NCBI GenBank assembly: GCA_017446355.1 | Contig: JAFSQZ010000070.1 | Location: 1-13,625 of the forward strand | Direction: 5' to 3' | Length of the DNA stretch: 13,625 nt | Source: Neisseriaceae bacterium | GTDB taxonomy: Bacteria > Pseudomonadota > Gammaproteobacteria > Burkholderiales > Neisseriaceae | In this document: positions 6,745 through 13,377 of the stretch, in pieces | Layout of the letters: every line of letters begins with the position of its first letter | Numbering within the stretch: position 1 is the stretch's first letter | Notes under the pieces: generated by a model | The model's database searches: none | What the model was told of the DNA's origin: nothing | Seen by the model: only the letters and a program-made list of their open reading frames with translations | Translations under genes and position numbers: made by a program

Positions 6745-7035
6745 TTAATGCACACTCCTGCTTTTTTCTTTGTGCTGCAAAATGGCGCGGTCTAGTTTGT
6801 CTGCTAATACGTCAATCGCGGCATACATATCTTTTTCTACCGTTTCAACGTGCAAATCTTTTCCTGCTAAATGCACTTGCGCGGTGGCTTTGTGTTCCAG
6901 TTTTTCAACAATAAGGGTGATGCTCACGTTAATCACATCATCGCTGTGTCTTACTATGCGTTCTAGTTTTTTGCTGACGCGTTCGTGAATAGCATCGGTA
7001 ACATCAAAATTTAAACCAGTGATTTTTAGGTTCAT
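6745..7035 (-). CDS. hpf: Ribosome hibernation promoting factor, short type
   Basis: Protein of 96 residues in the HPF/YfiA family, short form without the C-terminal dimerisation domain. It opens MNLKITGLNFDVTDAIHERV and contains the conserved region HKATAQVHLAGKDLHVE and MYAAIDVLADKLDRAI. It binds the small ribosomal subunit and promotes inactive 100S or 70S ribosomes in stationary phase or stress. AGGAG lies six bases before the ATG. Last gene of the kdsC-to-hpf series, 72 bases after rpoN; placement behind rpoN is classic in proteobacteria. The rpoN-hpf gap holds a DUS core (7066-7075) and a weak CTGCC/GGCAG hairpin that might lower readthrough. Confidence 0.93.
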   Translation of the reverse strand: MNLKITGLNFDVTDAIHERVSKKLERIVRHSDDVINVSITLIVEKLEHKATAQVHLAGKDLHVETVEKDMYAAIDVLADKLDRAILQHKEKSRSVH

Positions 7036-7107
7036 GATGAACTCCTATTGGTTGCGGTCAAAAAAGCTGCCTGAAAAATCGGGCAGAGAAAAAACAAAAG
7101 GTAATAA

Positions 7108-8469
7108 TTAAGTTTCTCGACGTTGCTGCACAGTAGGTAAACCCAGTTGCTCACGATATTTGGCAACGGTTCGCCTTGCGATGTTTATGCCTTGTTGTTG
7201 TAATAATTCGTGGATAGCGAAGTCGGATAAGGGTTTTTTCTTGTCTTCGTTGGCTATCATTTGTTCCATTACAGATTTGATGGCGTGTGCGCTGATTCCT
7301 TCACCATTATTTTCTACAACGTTTTGTGTGAAGAAGTAGCGTAATGGAAATAAGCCTTGTGGGCAAGCTAAATATTTGTTGCTGACTGCTCGCGATATGG
7401 TGGATTCCGCTAATTCTAGGGCTTGCGCACAATCTTTGATGCGTAAAGGCATTAAGCCTATTTCACCAAAAACAAAGAAATCTTTTTGATTTTCTAGTAT
7501 GTATTCTGCAACACGCATAACGGTGCTTTTGCGTTGTTGCAACATATTGATTTTTTGTTTTGCACTGGCGATTTTTTGTCGCCATTCGCTGTCTAAATTT
7601 TTTTCGGATTGCAGGGCATCAGTGAGTTCGCGATTAACGGAAATTTGTGGCCACGCGGTTTCGTTGCTGATGACGCGCCAACCTTTTTTATCTCGTTCTA
7701 TGTATACGTCTGGACGAATAAAGTGCGTGGATTCTTCATCAGCAAAACCGTATGAGGGATAGGGATTTAGACTTTGAATCATTTCGCACGCTTCGCGTAG
7801 GGTTGTGTCATTGTATTCAGGCAGCAGTTTTTTGATTTTGATAACGCTTTTGGGTATGTTTTGTGAAACACATTTTAGGTGTTTCATCACAATTTGTGCG
7901 GCTGCTTTGCGCTCTGTGGAAGCAGGTAATCTGTCTAGTTGGTATAACAGTGATTGCGTTAGGTCGTAAGTGGCGACACCAACAGGGTCAAAATTGCGTA
8001 AGTGTTCTAGCGCAATTTCCATATTTTCTTCGTCTAGTTGCCATTCTAATGGGGTGTTTTCTATGATTTCTTCAATGGTGTCGGTGAGATAGCCTTTTTC
8101 ATCTAGAAAATCAATCAGTATGTGTACGCGAAAGGCTTCTTCTTCGGTGAGTGGGTGTTCACAAACTTGTTTGTGTAAGTAGTCGTTTAAGGTTTCTTTT
8201 GCGGCTAAATTTTCCCAAGCGGATTCGTTTTCTTCATCGTCTAAGCTGATACCTGTTTTGCTGATGTTGGCGGTGATGCTGCGCGATGGTTGATAAGCAT
8301 CTTCAGGCAGCTCTTCGCGCTCTAATAAGGGATTTTCTTGCAACCAGTTTTCTATTTCTCGTTCAATTTCTATGCTGGACATTTGCAATAAGCGCAACGA
8401 TTGTTGCAAACCCTGACTTAATTGTTGGGTTTGTTTGAGTTTGATTTGTAAATCGTTGTTATTGCTCAT
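7108..8469 (-). CDS. rpoN: RNA polymerase sigma-54 factor, intact
   Basis: Full sigma-54 of 453 residues. Region I is the Gln/Leu-rich activator-responsive part (QQLSQGLQQSLRLLQM through WLQENPLLE, about 14-51). An acidic region II follows, then the core-binding region. The helix-turn-helix LAESTISRAVSNKYLACPQG comes next, and the RpoN box ARRTVAKYRE is at 431-440. All DNA-binding elements are present, unlike the defective rpoN-like locus I recall in pathogenic Neisseria. In related commensals this factor drives type IV pilin expression. The gene starts 9 bases after lptB without a clear ribosome-binding site, so translation is probably coupled. Two DUS cores (7816-7825, 8302-8311) encode L-P-E. 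Confidence 0.97.
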   Translation of the reverse strand: MSNNNDLQIKLKQTQQLSQGLQQSLRLLQMSSIEIEREIENWLQENPLLEREELPEDAYQPSRSITANISKTGISLDDEENESAWENLAAKETLNDYLHKQVCEHPLTEEEAFRVHILIDFLDEKGYLTDTIEEIIENTPLEWQLDEENMEIALEHLRNFDPVGVATYDLTQSLLYQLDRLPASTERKAAAQIVMKHLKCVSQNIPKSVIKIKKLLPEYNDTTLREACEMIQSLNPYPSYGFADEESTHFIRPDVYIERDKKGWRVISNETAWPQISVNRELTDALQSEKNLDSEWRQKIASAKQKINMLQQRKSTVMRVAEYILENQKDFFVFGEIGLMPLRIKDCAQALELAESTISRAVSNKYLACPQGLFPLRYFFTQNVVENNGEGISAHAIKSVMEQMIANEDKKKPLSDFAIHELLQQQGINIARRTVAKYREQLGLPTVQQRRET

Positions 8470-8478
8470 GTATAAAAG

Positions 8479-9210
8479 TTATAAGTTGAAATGTTCACCT
8501 AAATAGACGGCGCGTACTTGTTCGTTGTTGACTAATTCTTCTGGTTTTCCAGATGCCAATACGCTACCGTCGCTAATAATATAGGCACAATCACAAATAC
8601 GCAAGGTTTCGCGTACGTTATGATCGGTAATTAAGACACCAATGCCACGTTCTTTTAAAAATTCAATGATTTTTTGAATGTCCATTACGGCAATGGGGTC
8701 TACTCCTGCAAAAGGTTCGTCTAATAAAATAAATCGTGGTTGCATTGCTAAAACGCGTGCAATTTCTACGCGTCGTCGTTCGCCACCAGATAGTGATGGT
8801 GCTGGACTGTTGCGTAGACGTTCAATATTTAAATCGGTCAATAGTTTTTCTAATTGTTTTTCTTGTTCTTCGCGTTGTTTGGGCAAGCAAATTTCCAAAA
8901 TGGCACGTATGTTTTGTTCTACAGTCATTTTGCGAAAAATGGACGCTTCTTGTGGCAAATAACCAATGCCTGCTTGGGCGCGTTCGTGAATGGGACGATG
9001 ACGCAATTCTTGTCCATTCAATAAAATGCTGCCTGAATCTGCTGCAATTAAGCCTACAATCATATAAAAACTGGTGGTTTTGCCTGCGCCATTGGGTCCT
9101 AGTAAACCAACAACTTCGCCACTTTTGATTTCTAGGGAGAAGTTTTTGACCACTTGACGTTTGCCAAATGTTTTTTGTAGTCCTTGAACTTGGAGATGTG
9201 AATTTGTCAT
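8479..9210 (-). CDS. lptB: LPS export ABC transporter ATPase LptB
   Basis: ATPase of 243 residues that powers extraction of LPS from the inner membrane by LptFG. Walker A GPNGAGKTT (38-46), Q-loop glutamine in YLPQEASIF (Gln87), signature LSGGE (140-144), Walker B with catalytic glutamate FILLDEPFAGVD (160-171), and the switch histidine in TDHNVRET (His197) are all present. The extended LSGGERRRVEIARVLA and FAGVDPIAV segments are typical of LptB rather than amino-acid importers. It is 36 bases after lptA, a gap partly filled by an exact DUS. lptF and lptG are not in the window. An internal DUS core (9028-9037) encodes S-G-S-I. Confidence 0.97.
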   Translation of the reverse strand: MTNSHLQVQGLQKTFGKRQVVKNFSLEIKSGEVVGLLGPNGAGKTTSFYMIVGLIAADSGSILLNGQELRHRPIHERAQAGIGYLPQEASIFRKMTVEQNIRAILEICLPKQREEQEKQLEKLLTDLNIERLRNSPAPSLSGGERRRVEIARVLAMQPRFILLDEPFAGVDPIAVMDIQKIIEFLKERGIGVLITDHNVRETLRICDCAYIISDGSVLASGKPEELVNNEQVRAVYLGEHFNL

Positions 9211-9234
9211 AATTTTTATCGGAATAAATAGTAA

Positions 9235-9246
9235 AGGCTGCCTGAA
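9235..9246 (+). other. Exact DUS abutting the lptA stop codon
   Basis: AGGCTGCCTGAA on plus, ending at the base before the lptA TAA complement. It occupies a third of the lptA-lptB gap. No inverted partner is nearby, so it is not a terminator and should not block operon transcription. Confidence 0.85.
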
Positions 9247-9759
9247 TTATTTGCTGTTTGGCTGAATAATAATGCTTACGCGCGAAGAGCTTTTGCCATT
9301 CGCTGATTTGCCGCCTAATACGCTGTATACTTCGGTCTTGGTGTTATACGTAATGCTTTGACCGCGTGCAACATCACCACCGCGTTGTACTTTGGCATTG
9401 CCCAACAGTTTCACAACATTTGTGGCAGATGAATATTCTACTTTATTGCCTTGTCCTTCCACTTTTCCTTTGTTTTCAAGTTGTTGGCTGAAATAAACAG
9501 GACTGCCTGATGCGCTTACGCTTTGATTGCCGTTTTTGTCTTGTGATAAACGTACGTTTTGCGCACGAAAATTGAGCGTGCCTTGTTTGATGATGACATT
9601 GCCACTGAATGTGGTTACTTGATTTTTCTGATCTAAAGATGCTTGATCGGCTTCAATTTGAATGGGTTGTTTACGGTCGCTATCAAGTGCAAATGCGTTC
9701 AGGCTGCCTGAAAACACTAAACTCAATAACACTGTTTTGCTGAATTTATTTAAGGTCAT
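9247..9759 (-). CDS. lptA: Periplasmic LPS transport protein LptA
   Basis: Precursor of 170 residues. A signal peptide with a basic start and hydrophobic core ends after about residue 24 (NAFA). The mature protein opens DSDRKQPIQIEADQASLDQK and then has the OstA/LptA beta-jellyroll pattern: TTFSGNVIIKQGTLNFRAQNVRL, VEYSSATNVVKLLGNAKVQR, GDVARGQSITYNT, a run of short beta strands. LptA oligomers bridge LptC and LptD across the periplasm. The ATG overlaps the end of lptC by 14 bases, indicating translational coupling. A palindromic double-dialect DUS (9698-9712) lies in the signal-peptide codons for F-S-G-S-L (16-20), the same arrangement as in pldA. Confidence 0.95.
   Translation of the reverse strand: MTLNKFSKTVLLSLVFSGSLNAFALDSDRKQPIQIEADQASLDQKNQVTTFSGNVIIKQGTLNFRAQNVRLSQDKNGNQSVSASGSPVYFSQQLENKGKVEGQGNKVEYSSATNVVKLLGNAKVQRGGDVARGQSITYNTKTEVYSVLGGKSANGKSSSRVSIIIQPNSK
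9698..9712. other. Palindromic DUS in the lptA signal peptide
   Basis: TTCAGGCTGCCTGAA, giving the Simonsiella DUS on plus (9701-9712) and the Kingella DUS on minus (9698-9709). It encodes signal-peptide residues around F-S-G-S-L. Confidence 0.85.
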
Positions 9760-10315
9760 AAATCGTTACTTTCACTCGTTTAGGGAGATTTAATTGTCCC
9801 ATTTTATGGTTATAGATTAAACCATTGGCGACACCGTGAGATAAACCATATTGATACTCAATAGGTGCTGTGGTTTGTGCTGTTTCTGTTGTGGTGTCCA
9901 CAACCAATTGACTGGTTTTAATGCGTGCTGCTGGGTCTTTTTTATTGGCTGCTTTATTGAGTACAACATTTTTTTCAAAAAACACTTTTTTACTGGCTAA
10001 TTCATAGCGTGCCATTTCGCTGTTTACGCTGTATTGTAACTGTTGTTCATTTAAAAGTTGCAATTTGGGTTCGCTTAAAAAAATATTTTTTTGGTCGGGC
10101 AACTGCCAAGCTTTTGGTGCAATCAATAATTCTTTCAGGCTGCCTGATTCGTCAAAAGTACGCCCTTGAATATTGTTCATACTGTATTGCGGTTCAGCAG
10201 GGTCTAATTTTACTTCTTCTATCACTACTTCACTGATGCGTCCTAACCAAGCCGATAAGCCACCCAAAATCAAAGCTAATGCCAAAGGAAACAATAAACT
10301 GCGAAAACGACTCAT
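9746..10315 (-). CDS. lptC: LPS export protein LptC
   Basis: Inner-membrane anchored protein of 189 residues, the expected LptC length. A single N-terminal membrane segment (about 6-24, FPLALALILGGL) is followed by a periplasmic beta-jellyroll domain (YSMNNIQGRTFDESG, LSEPKLQLLNEQ, SEMARYELASKKVFFEKNVVL). LptC receives LPS from LptBFG and passes it to LptA. I chose the ATG at 10313-10315, which overlaps the kdsC stop as ATGA. The open frame extends upstream to 10477, but the extra 54 residues are Cys/Trp/Arg-rich and overlap kdsC, so they are rejected. An exact Kingella-type DUS (10134-10145) encodes S-G-S-L. Confidence 0.92.
   Translation of the reverse strand: MSRFRSLLFPLALALILGGLSAWLGRISEVVIEEVKLDPAEPQYSMNNIQGRTFDESGSLKELLIAPKAWQLPDQKNIFLSEPKLQLLNEQQLQYSVNSEMARYELASKKVFFEKNVVLNKAANKKDPAARIKTSQLVVDTTTETAQTTAPIEYQYGLSHGVANGLIYNHKMGQLNLPKRVKVTIYDLK
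10134..10145 (-). other. Exact Kingella-type DUS in lptC
   Basis: AGGCAGCCTGAA in the sense of the minus strand sequence's complement at this site; the plus strand reads TTCAGGCTGCCT and continues GAT, so the palindrome is broken at its last base. In frame it encodes S-G-S-L (residues 57-60). Confidence 0.75.
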
Positions 10316-10851
10316 ACCAAATAACGCTCCAATGCTGCCTGCAATGTTCCCTGTGCGTGCATAATAAAATCGGTTACTTCTCGCACAGCACCAAAACCAC
10401 CATTTTTTTTCGTTACCCAAACAGCGTGTTGTTGCACAAATTCGTGCGCATTGGCAACGGCAATGGGAAAACCGCAACGTGATAAAATCGGCAAATCAAT
10501 CACATCATCTCCCACCATTGCGCATTGATTTTGTGCCACATCAGCTTGTTGTAATAATTCAAAATATGCTTTTTTCTTATCGTGTTGTCCGTGAAGATAA
10601 TGAGTAATGCCTAATTGTTCAGCACGGTAGCGCACTGCATTGTCATTGCGTGCGGTAATAATCGCTGTTTGCACGCCGCTTTCTTGCAACATTTTTACAC
10701 CGTGTCCGTCCAAAGTATTAAAAGCTTTGATGATGTCGCCATCGCTTGCCATAAAAAGCTGACCACTGGTTAATACACCATCAACGTCTAAAATCAATAG
10801 TTTTACTTCTCGCGCACGCGCTAAAACTTCTGGGGAGATGTTTGCAAACAT
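10312..10851 (-). CDS. kdsC: 3-deoxy-D-manno-octulosonate 8-phosphate phosphatase
   Basis: HAD-family phosphatase of 179 residues that dephosphorylates Kdo 8-phosphate before CMP-Kdo formation in LPS core synthesis. HAD motif I is LLILDVDGVLTSG with Asp22 and Asp24; motif II is AIITARN (around Thr66); the motif III lysine is in HDKKKAY; motif IV is GDDVIDLP (Asp115, Asp116). The small tetrameric-type fold without a cap fits the length. I start at the ATG at 10849-10851 because family members begin a few residues before this point and the predicted promoter lies between it and the next upstream ATG (10911). No ribosome-binding site is present: a palindromic DUS directly precedes the ATG. The neighbouring kdsD found elsewhere is absent here. 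Confidence 0.93.
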   Translation of the reverse strand: MFANISPEVLARAREVKLLILDVDGVLTSGQLFMASDGDIIKAFNTLDGHGVKMLQESGVQTAIITARNDNAVRYRAEQLGITHYLHGQHDKKKAYFELLQQADVAQNQCAMVGDDVIDLPILSRCGFPIAVANAHEFVQQHAVWVTKKNGGFGAVREVTDFIMHAQGTLQAALERYLV

Positions 10852-10866
10852 TTCAGGCAGCCTGAA
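10852..10866. other. Palindromic DUS directly before the kdsC start
   Basis: TTCAGGCAGCCTGAA on plus. Read on minus it is TTCAGGCTGCCTGAA followed at once by the ATG of kdsC, so it fills the ribosome-binding-site position. It carries AGGCTGCCTGAA on minus and AGGCAGCCTGAA on plus. Confidence 0.85.
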
Positions 10867-10880
10867 AAAGAAAAAAGCCC

Positions 10881-10911
10881 ATTTTAACAGAATTACGCAT
10901 TTAAATGACAA
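10881..10911 (-). promoter_or_regulatory. Probable promoter of the kdsC-lpt-rpoN-hpf operon
   Basis: On the minus strand TGTTAAAAT gives an extended -10 (TAAAAT at 10881-10886 with upstream TG), and TTGTCA (10906-10911) is a -35-like hexamer at 19 bases. The spacing is longer than ideal, which the extended -10 could offset. Transcription would start near 10873, leaving a leader of about 20-25 bases made largely of a T-run and the DUS. Confidence 0.5.
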
Positions 10912-11058
10912 CGCAAACAGATAAAGAAGAAGCTGAAACTTCTGTGAAATTCGTTATTTTGAATGTTGCGTAGAAAAGTTAATAATCTAACTATTTGTTT
11001 TATAAACTTATTTATTTGCGCTAAAAATAGTGAGTTCTGAATAGTAGGTTTTCAGAAG

Positions 11059-11211
11059 CAATTTGAAACCTTTGCAAAACCCTACTTATACTATTCGTTA
11101 TTTTGACCTTGAACGAAGTGAAAGGGAAAAATCTTTATAAAACAAAGAATAAGATTCTTCACTTTTCTGCGAAAAGTTCAGAATGACAAGTTTTGCAAAG
11201 GTTTCAATTTG
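11059..11211. mobile_element. MITE-like element with 22-bp terminal inverted repeats
   Basis: TTGAAACCTTTGCAAAAC (11063-11080) and its exact complement (11190-11207) bound this element; pairing extends to 22 bp (11059-11080 with 11190-11211) with one mismatch. The ends resemble GAGACCTTTGCAAAA, the terminal repeat I recall for IS5-group (IS1106-like) elements of Neisseria. The inside has a second imperfect inverted repeat (11097-11135 against 11151-11187), so the element could fold into one long hairpin. It encodes no plausible protein. CAATTTG appears in direct orientation at both ends, overlapping the repeats; ATT at 11061-11063 and 11207-11209 could be a 3-bp target duplication. A non-autonomous derivative of an IS is the best reading. 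Confidence 0.7.
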
Positions 11212-11254
11212 TGAAAAAACATCAAAAGGAAAATAAAAAACGAGTGATGAAAAC

Positions 11255-11276
11255 AAACGCCCTTGATAGGGCGTTT
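11255..11276 (-). terminator. Intrinsic terminator of proQ
   Basis: AAACGCCCT (11255-11263) and AGGGCGTTT (11268-11276) form a perfect 9-bp GC-rich stem with a TGAT loop. T-rich tails follow on both strands (TTTGTTTTC on minus, TTTTTAG on plus). It lies 27 bases past the proQ stop and could work in both directions. Confidence 0.88.
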
Positions 11277-11302
11277 TTAGTTTAAATGGTTTTACAAACC
11301 CA

Positions 11303-11734
11303 TCAATTTGCTTGTTCTGGATTTTCTGCGGCAGTTTGCTCTGCAACTGCTGGTTTATCCGTTGCTTTTTTTGCAGCAATTTTTTCCATCATTTCTTTAA
11401 CGACGGGATTTTGTGCTGCATTTTCTTGTTCTTCAGGAGAAACTTTTCCTTTAACTTTATTACGCAAATCAAAACGTTTACCACCGCTAGCAATTGCTTT
11501 AATGTAGCGCGGACGGCGACAATGATTGCCCAAAACACGGACAATCAAAGCAGCCTGAAATTGTGGCATTGCTGCAATAAGTTCTTCTTCAATACCTACC
11601 GCCAAAGGTTTACATTGTTTAAAAACATCATATTTTTTATAAATATATTCACTGATCATTTCAGTTTGTTTCCTTTTGCTGATGTTTTGAACAGCAGTTT
11701 TAAAAGCATTGCCTAATGCAGTTTCGTGATTCAT
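11303..11734 (-). CDS. proQ: ProQ/FinO-domain RNA chaperone (minimal ProQ)
   Basis: Protein of 143 residues, close in length to the minimal ProQ of Neisseria meningitidis. The FinO/ProQ domain covers about residues 5-100. Its hallmark stretches are KQCKPLAVGIEEELIAAMP (39-57), the RVLGNHCRRPRYIKAIASGG segment (66-85) and KRFDLRNKVKGKVSPEEQ. It binds structured sRNAs and mRNA 3' ends and stabilises them. The tail (about 105-143) is Ala/Lys/Glu-rich and probably disordered; the second domain of E. coli ProQ is missing, as usual in Neisseria. GGAA lies before the ATG. It has its own strong terminator. A one-mismatch DUS (11548-11559) is read through the codons for FQAAL. Confidence 0.93.
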   Translation of the reverse strand: MNHETALGNAFKTAVQNISKRKQTEMISEYIYKKYDVFKQCKPLAVGIEEELIAAMPQFQAALIVRVLGNHCRRPRYIKAIASGGKRFDLRNKVKGKVSPEEQENAAQNPVVKEMMEKIAAKKATDKPAVAEQTAAENPEQAN

Positions 11735-11815
11735 AAGTTTATTCCGTATAGATTTAAAAAAGTAGAGATGCGTTATAGACTTAATGTTCGTGGTTCAAAA
11801 AGAAAATAAGACATT

Positions 11816-11923
11816 ATGACTTACAAGCATCTCAATCAAATGAGAAAATACCACATACAATGGTATCTTGACAATGATTTTACTTTAAGAAAAATCACCA
11901 TTCGTTTAGAACACTGGAAGTGA
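11816..11923 (+). pseudogene. Second IS30-like transposase N-terminal remnant
   Basis: The plus strand reads MTYKHLNQMRKYHIQWYLDN and then DFTLRKITIRLEHWK before a stop at 11921-11923. It aligns closely with the start of the remnant at 6302: both contain the identical 18 bases AAATACCACATACAATGG and share KYHIQW and the TLRKI stretch. The SVSTISR half of the helix-turn-helix and everything after it are missing. The two copies differ at many positions, so they are old or came from different IS copies. No C-terminal piece is visible between here and the transporter gene. Terminal repeats could not be identified. Confidence 0.7.
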
Positions 11924-11982
11924 AACGAAAATAAAGTTTAACAAAGTAAAAACGTATCAAAACATAAATGATGAATGAAAAA

Positions 11983-13239
11983 TCATAGCTTTGCAGAGAT
12001 TGCTTTATTCACTTTATGTTTTCGTAAAATCATAAAATACAGCAGAATGAGTATAGCAATACATAATAAGATACCTGCCCAAATAAAGGCATATGTATAA
12101 TCATTTTGTTTTCTATAAAAGTCTGCTAAACCACCTGCAATAAATGCAGCTGCAGAATAGGCGGTAAACATAATGGAATAGTTTAAAACGCAGTGTTTTA
12201 ATCCAAAGCATTCGGCTGTAATCGGTGGAAATAGCACGGCTAATGAGGAACCACAAATTTTTAAAATCATCACAAAAGCAATAAACAAATAGACACTTTT
12301 AATACTTGGAAAAATAAAAATAGCAACGATTTCTATCGTTAAAGCGAGAAATAGTGTTCGATATCGCCCTAAATAATCGGAAATTAAACCAAAACTAAAT
12401 CTACCGATTAAAGTTGCAATAGCAAGTGACATTACTGCAAAAGTCATTTGTTTTTCATCAAAGCCAACTTGAACTTTGCCGATACCAGCAACAGATGCTA
12501 ACATCATCATAGATGGCGTGTTGGCAAAAGCAAATACCAGCCAAAGTAGCCAAAAATCAGAGGTTTTTAGCATTTCATTCCATTTTTTATCATCAGCAAG
12601 CAGTAAATTTTGGCTATTTTTTTGAATATTGCGGTCTTTGGCTTTATATAGCTCAATATATTCTTCTGATGGTTTTTTCACTATCCAAGCAAAGCAAATC
12701 AAAATAATAAAAAAAGATAAACCAAGAATACGTAATACCTGATAAATATCGTGCGTTTTTAATAAACTCGTGCAAATAGGCGCAAGAATAAGTGGGGCAA
12801 ACAAGGCTGACCCTAAAATACCTGAAATCAACCCACGTTTATCAGCAAACCATTGCAGTGTGTTGGTAAGGGTAAAATTGTACAAAATACCGCCCCCAAT
12901 GCCTGAAATAATCCCAAAACCAAAGAAAAACAGTAGGTGATGAGTGGTGGAAAATGAACTAAGAACAAAGCCACCACCGTAGCAAAATATGCCAATATAA
13001 ATAATCAGTTTTTCCGAAAAACGTTGAATAATAGAGCTGGTAACAATACCAAAGATGGCTAATATGATATTGTATAAACTATAAGCCATTGATATATTAG
13101 TATTTTCCCAACCTTTGCTGTCTTGTAAAGCTCTTGCAATTAAAGAGAAAATGGAAGTCCCTGAAATAATAAAACAAAAGACCAATGCCGATAATAGAAT
13201 TAAATATCTATTAGTTTGATTTTTATGAGAAATATCCAT
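11983..13239 (-). CDS. MFS transporter, oxalate/formate antiporter (OFA)-like
   Basis: Inner-membrane protein of 418 residues with about 12 hydrophobic segments in two halves, separated by a cytoplasmic loop (about residues 190-225) rich in Lys and Asp. GIISGIGGGILYN and WFADKRGLISGILGSA match the pattern of OFA-type major facilitators, and GLISDYLGRYRTLF is the MFS loop motif in the second half. OFA members exchange small carboxylates such as oxalate/formate or lactate; the substrate here cannot be read from sequence. GGAG lies five bases before the ATG. The gene is AT-rich, has no DUS core within 1.8 kb, and lies beside IS30 debris, so recent acquisition is possible. No partner enzyme gene is adjacent. 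Confidence 0.85.
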   Translation of the reverse strand: MDISHKNQTNRYLILLSALVFCFIISGTSIFSLIARALQDSKGWENTNISMAYSLYNIILAIFGIVTSSIIQRFSEKLIIYIGIFCYGGGFVLSSFSTTHHLLFFFGFGIISGIGGGILYNFTLTNTLQWFADKRGLISGILGSALFAPLILAPICTSLLKTHDIYQVLRILGLSFFIILICFAWIVKKPSEEYIELYKAKDRNIQKNSQNLLLADDKKWNEMLKTSDFWLLWLVFAFANTPSMMMLASVAGIGKVQVGFDEKQMTFAVMSLAIATLIGRFSFGLISDYLGRYRTLFLALTIEIVAIFIFPSIKSVYLFIAFVMILKICGSSLAVLFPPITAECFGLKHCVLNYSIMFTAYSAAAFIAGGLADFYRKQNDYTYAFIWAGILLCIAILILLYFMILRKHKVNKAISAKL

Positions 13240-13261
13240 TAATGCTCCAAAATTTATTAGG

Positions 13262-13311
13262 AAAATCTAGACCCAATATTTTATGTAATGAATTTTATAA
13301 AACTAGATTTT
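13262..13311. repeat. 9-bp inverted repeat in the transporter upstream region
   Basis: AAAATCTAG (13262-13270) and CTAGATTTT (13303-13311) are perfect complements 32 bases apart, bracketing a very AT-rich stretch that is likely to hold the transporter promoter. It could be an operator or chance symmetry in AT-rich DNA. Confidence 0.35.
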
Positions 13312-13377
13312 TTAAAATCCTCTCTTTTGAAGATAGAGAACGCTGTACGCAGGAAAAGGAATTTATTTTGTCATCAC

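Noticed and set aside
8736..9128. Plus-strand frame of 130 codons across lptB
   Set aside because: Antisense shadow of lptB, rich in Cys, Trp and Leu, with no initiation signal.
10316..10477. Upstream extension of lptC to an ATG at 10477
   Set aside because: The added 54 residues are Cys/Arg/Trp-rich, overlap kdsC in another frame and do not look like LptC. The ATGA overlap with the kdsC stop gives a standard start.
10852..10911. Upstream extension of kdsC to an ATG at 10911
   Set aside because: The 20 extra residues are translated from a T-rich leader and the DUS (R-L-P-E). KdsC proteins start close to the chosen ATG and the predicted promoter lies within this stretch.
11098..11379. Open frame of 93 codons on minus over the MITE and proQ end
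   Set aside because: It runs through the MITE, the proQ terminator and the proQ 3' end in another frame; composition is not protein-like.
11312..11716. Plus-strand frame of 134 codons across proQ
   Set aside because: Antisense shadow of proQ, a run of Phe/Cys/Asn typical of complementing Lys/Ala/Glu-rich sequence.
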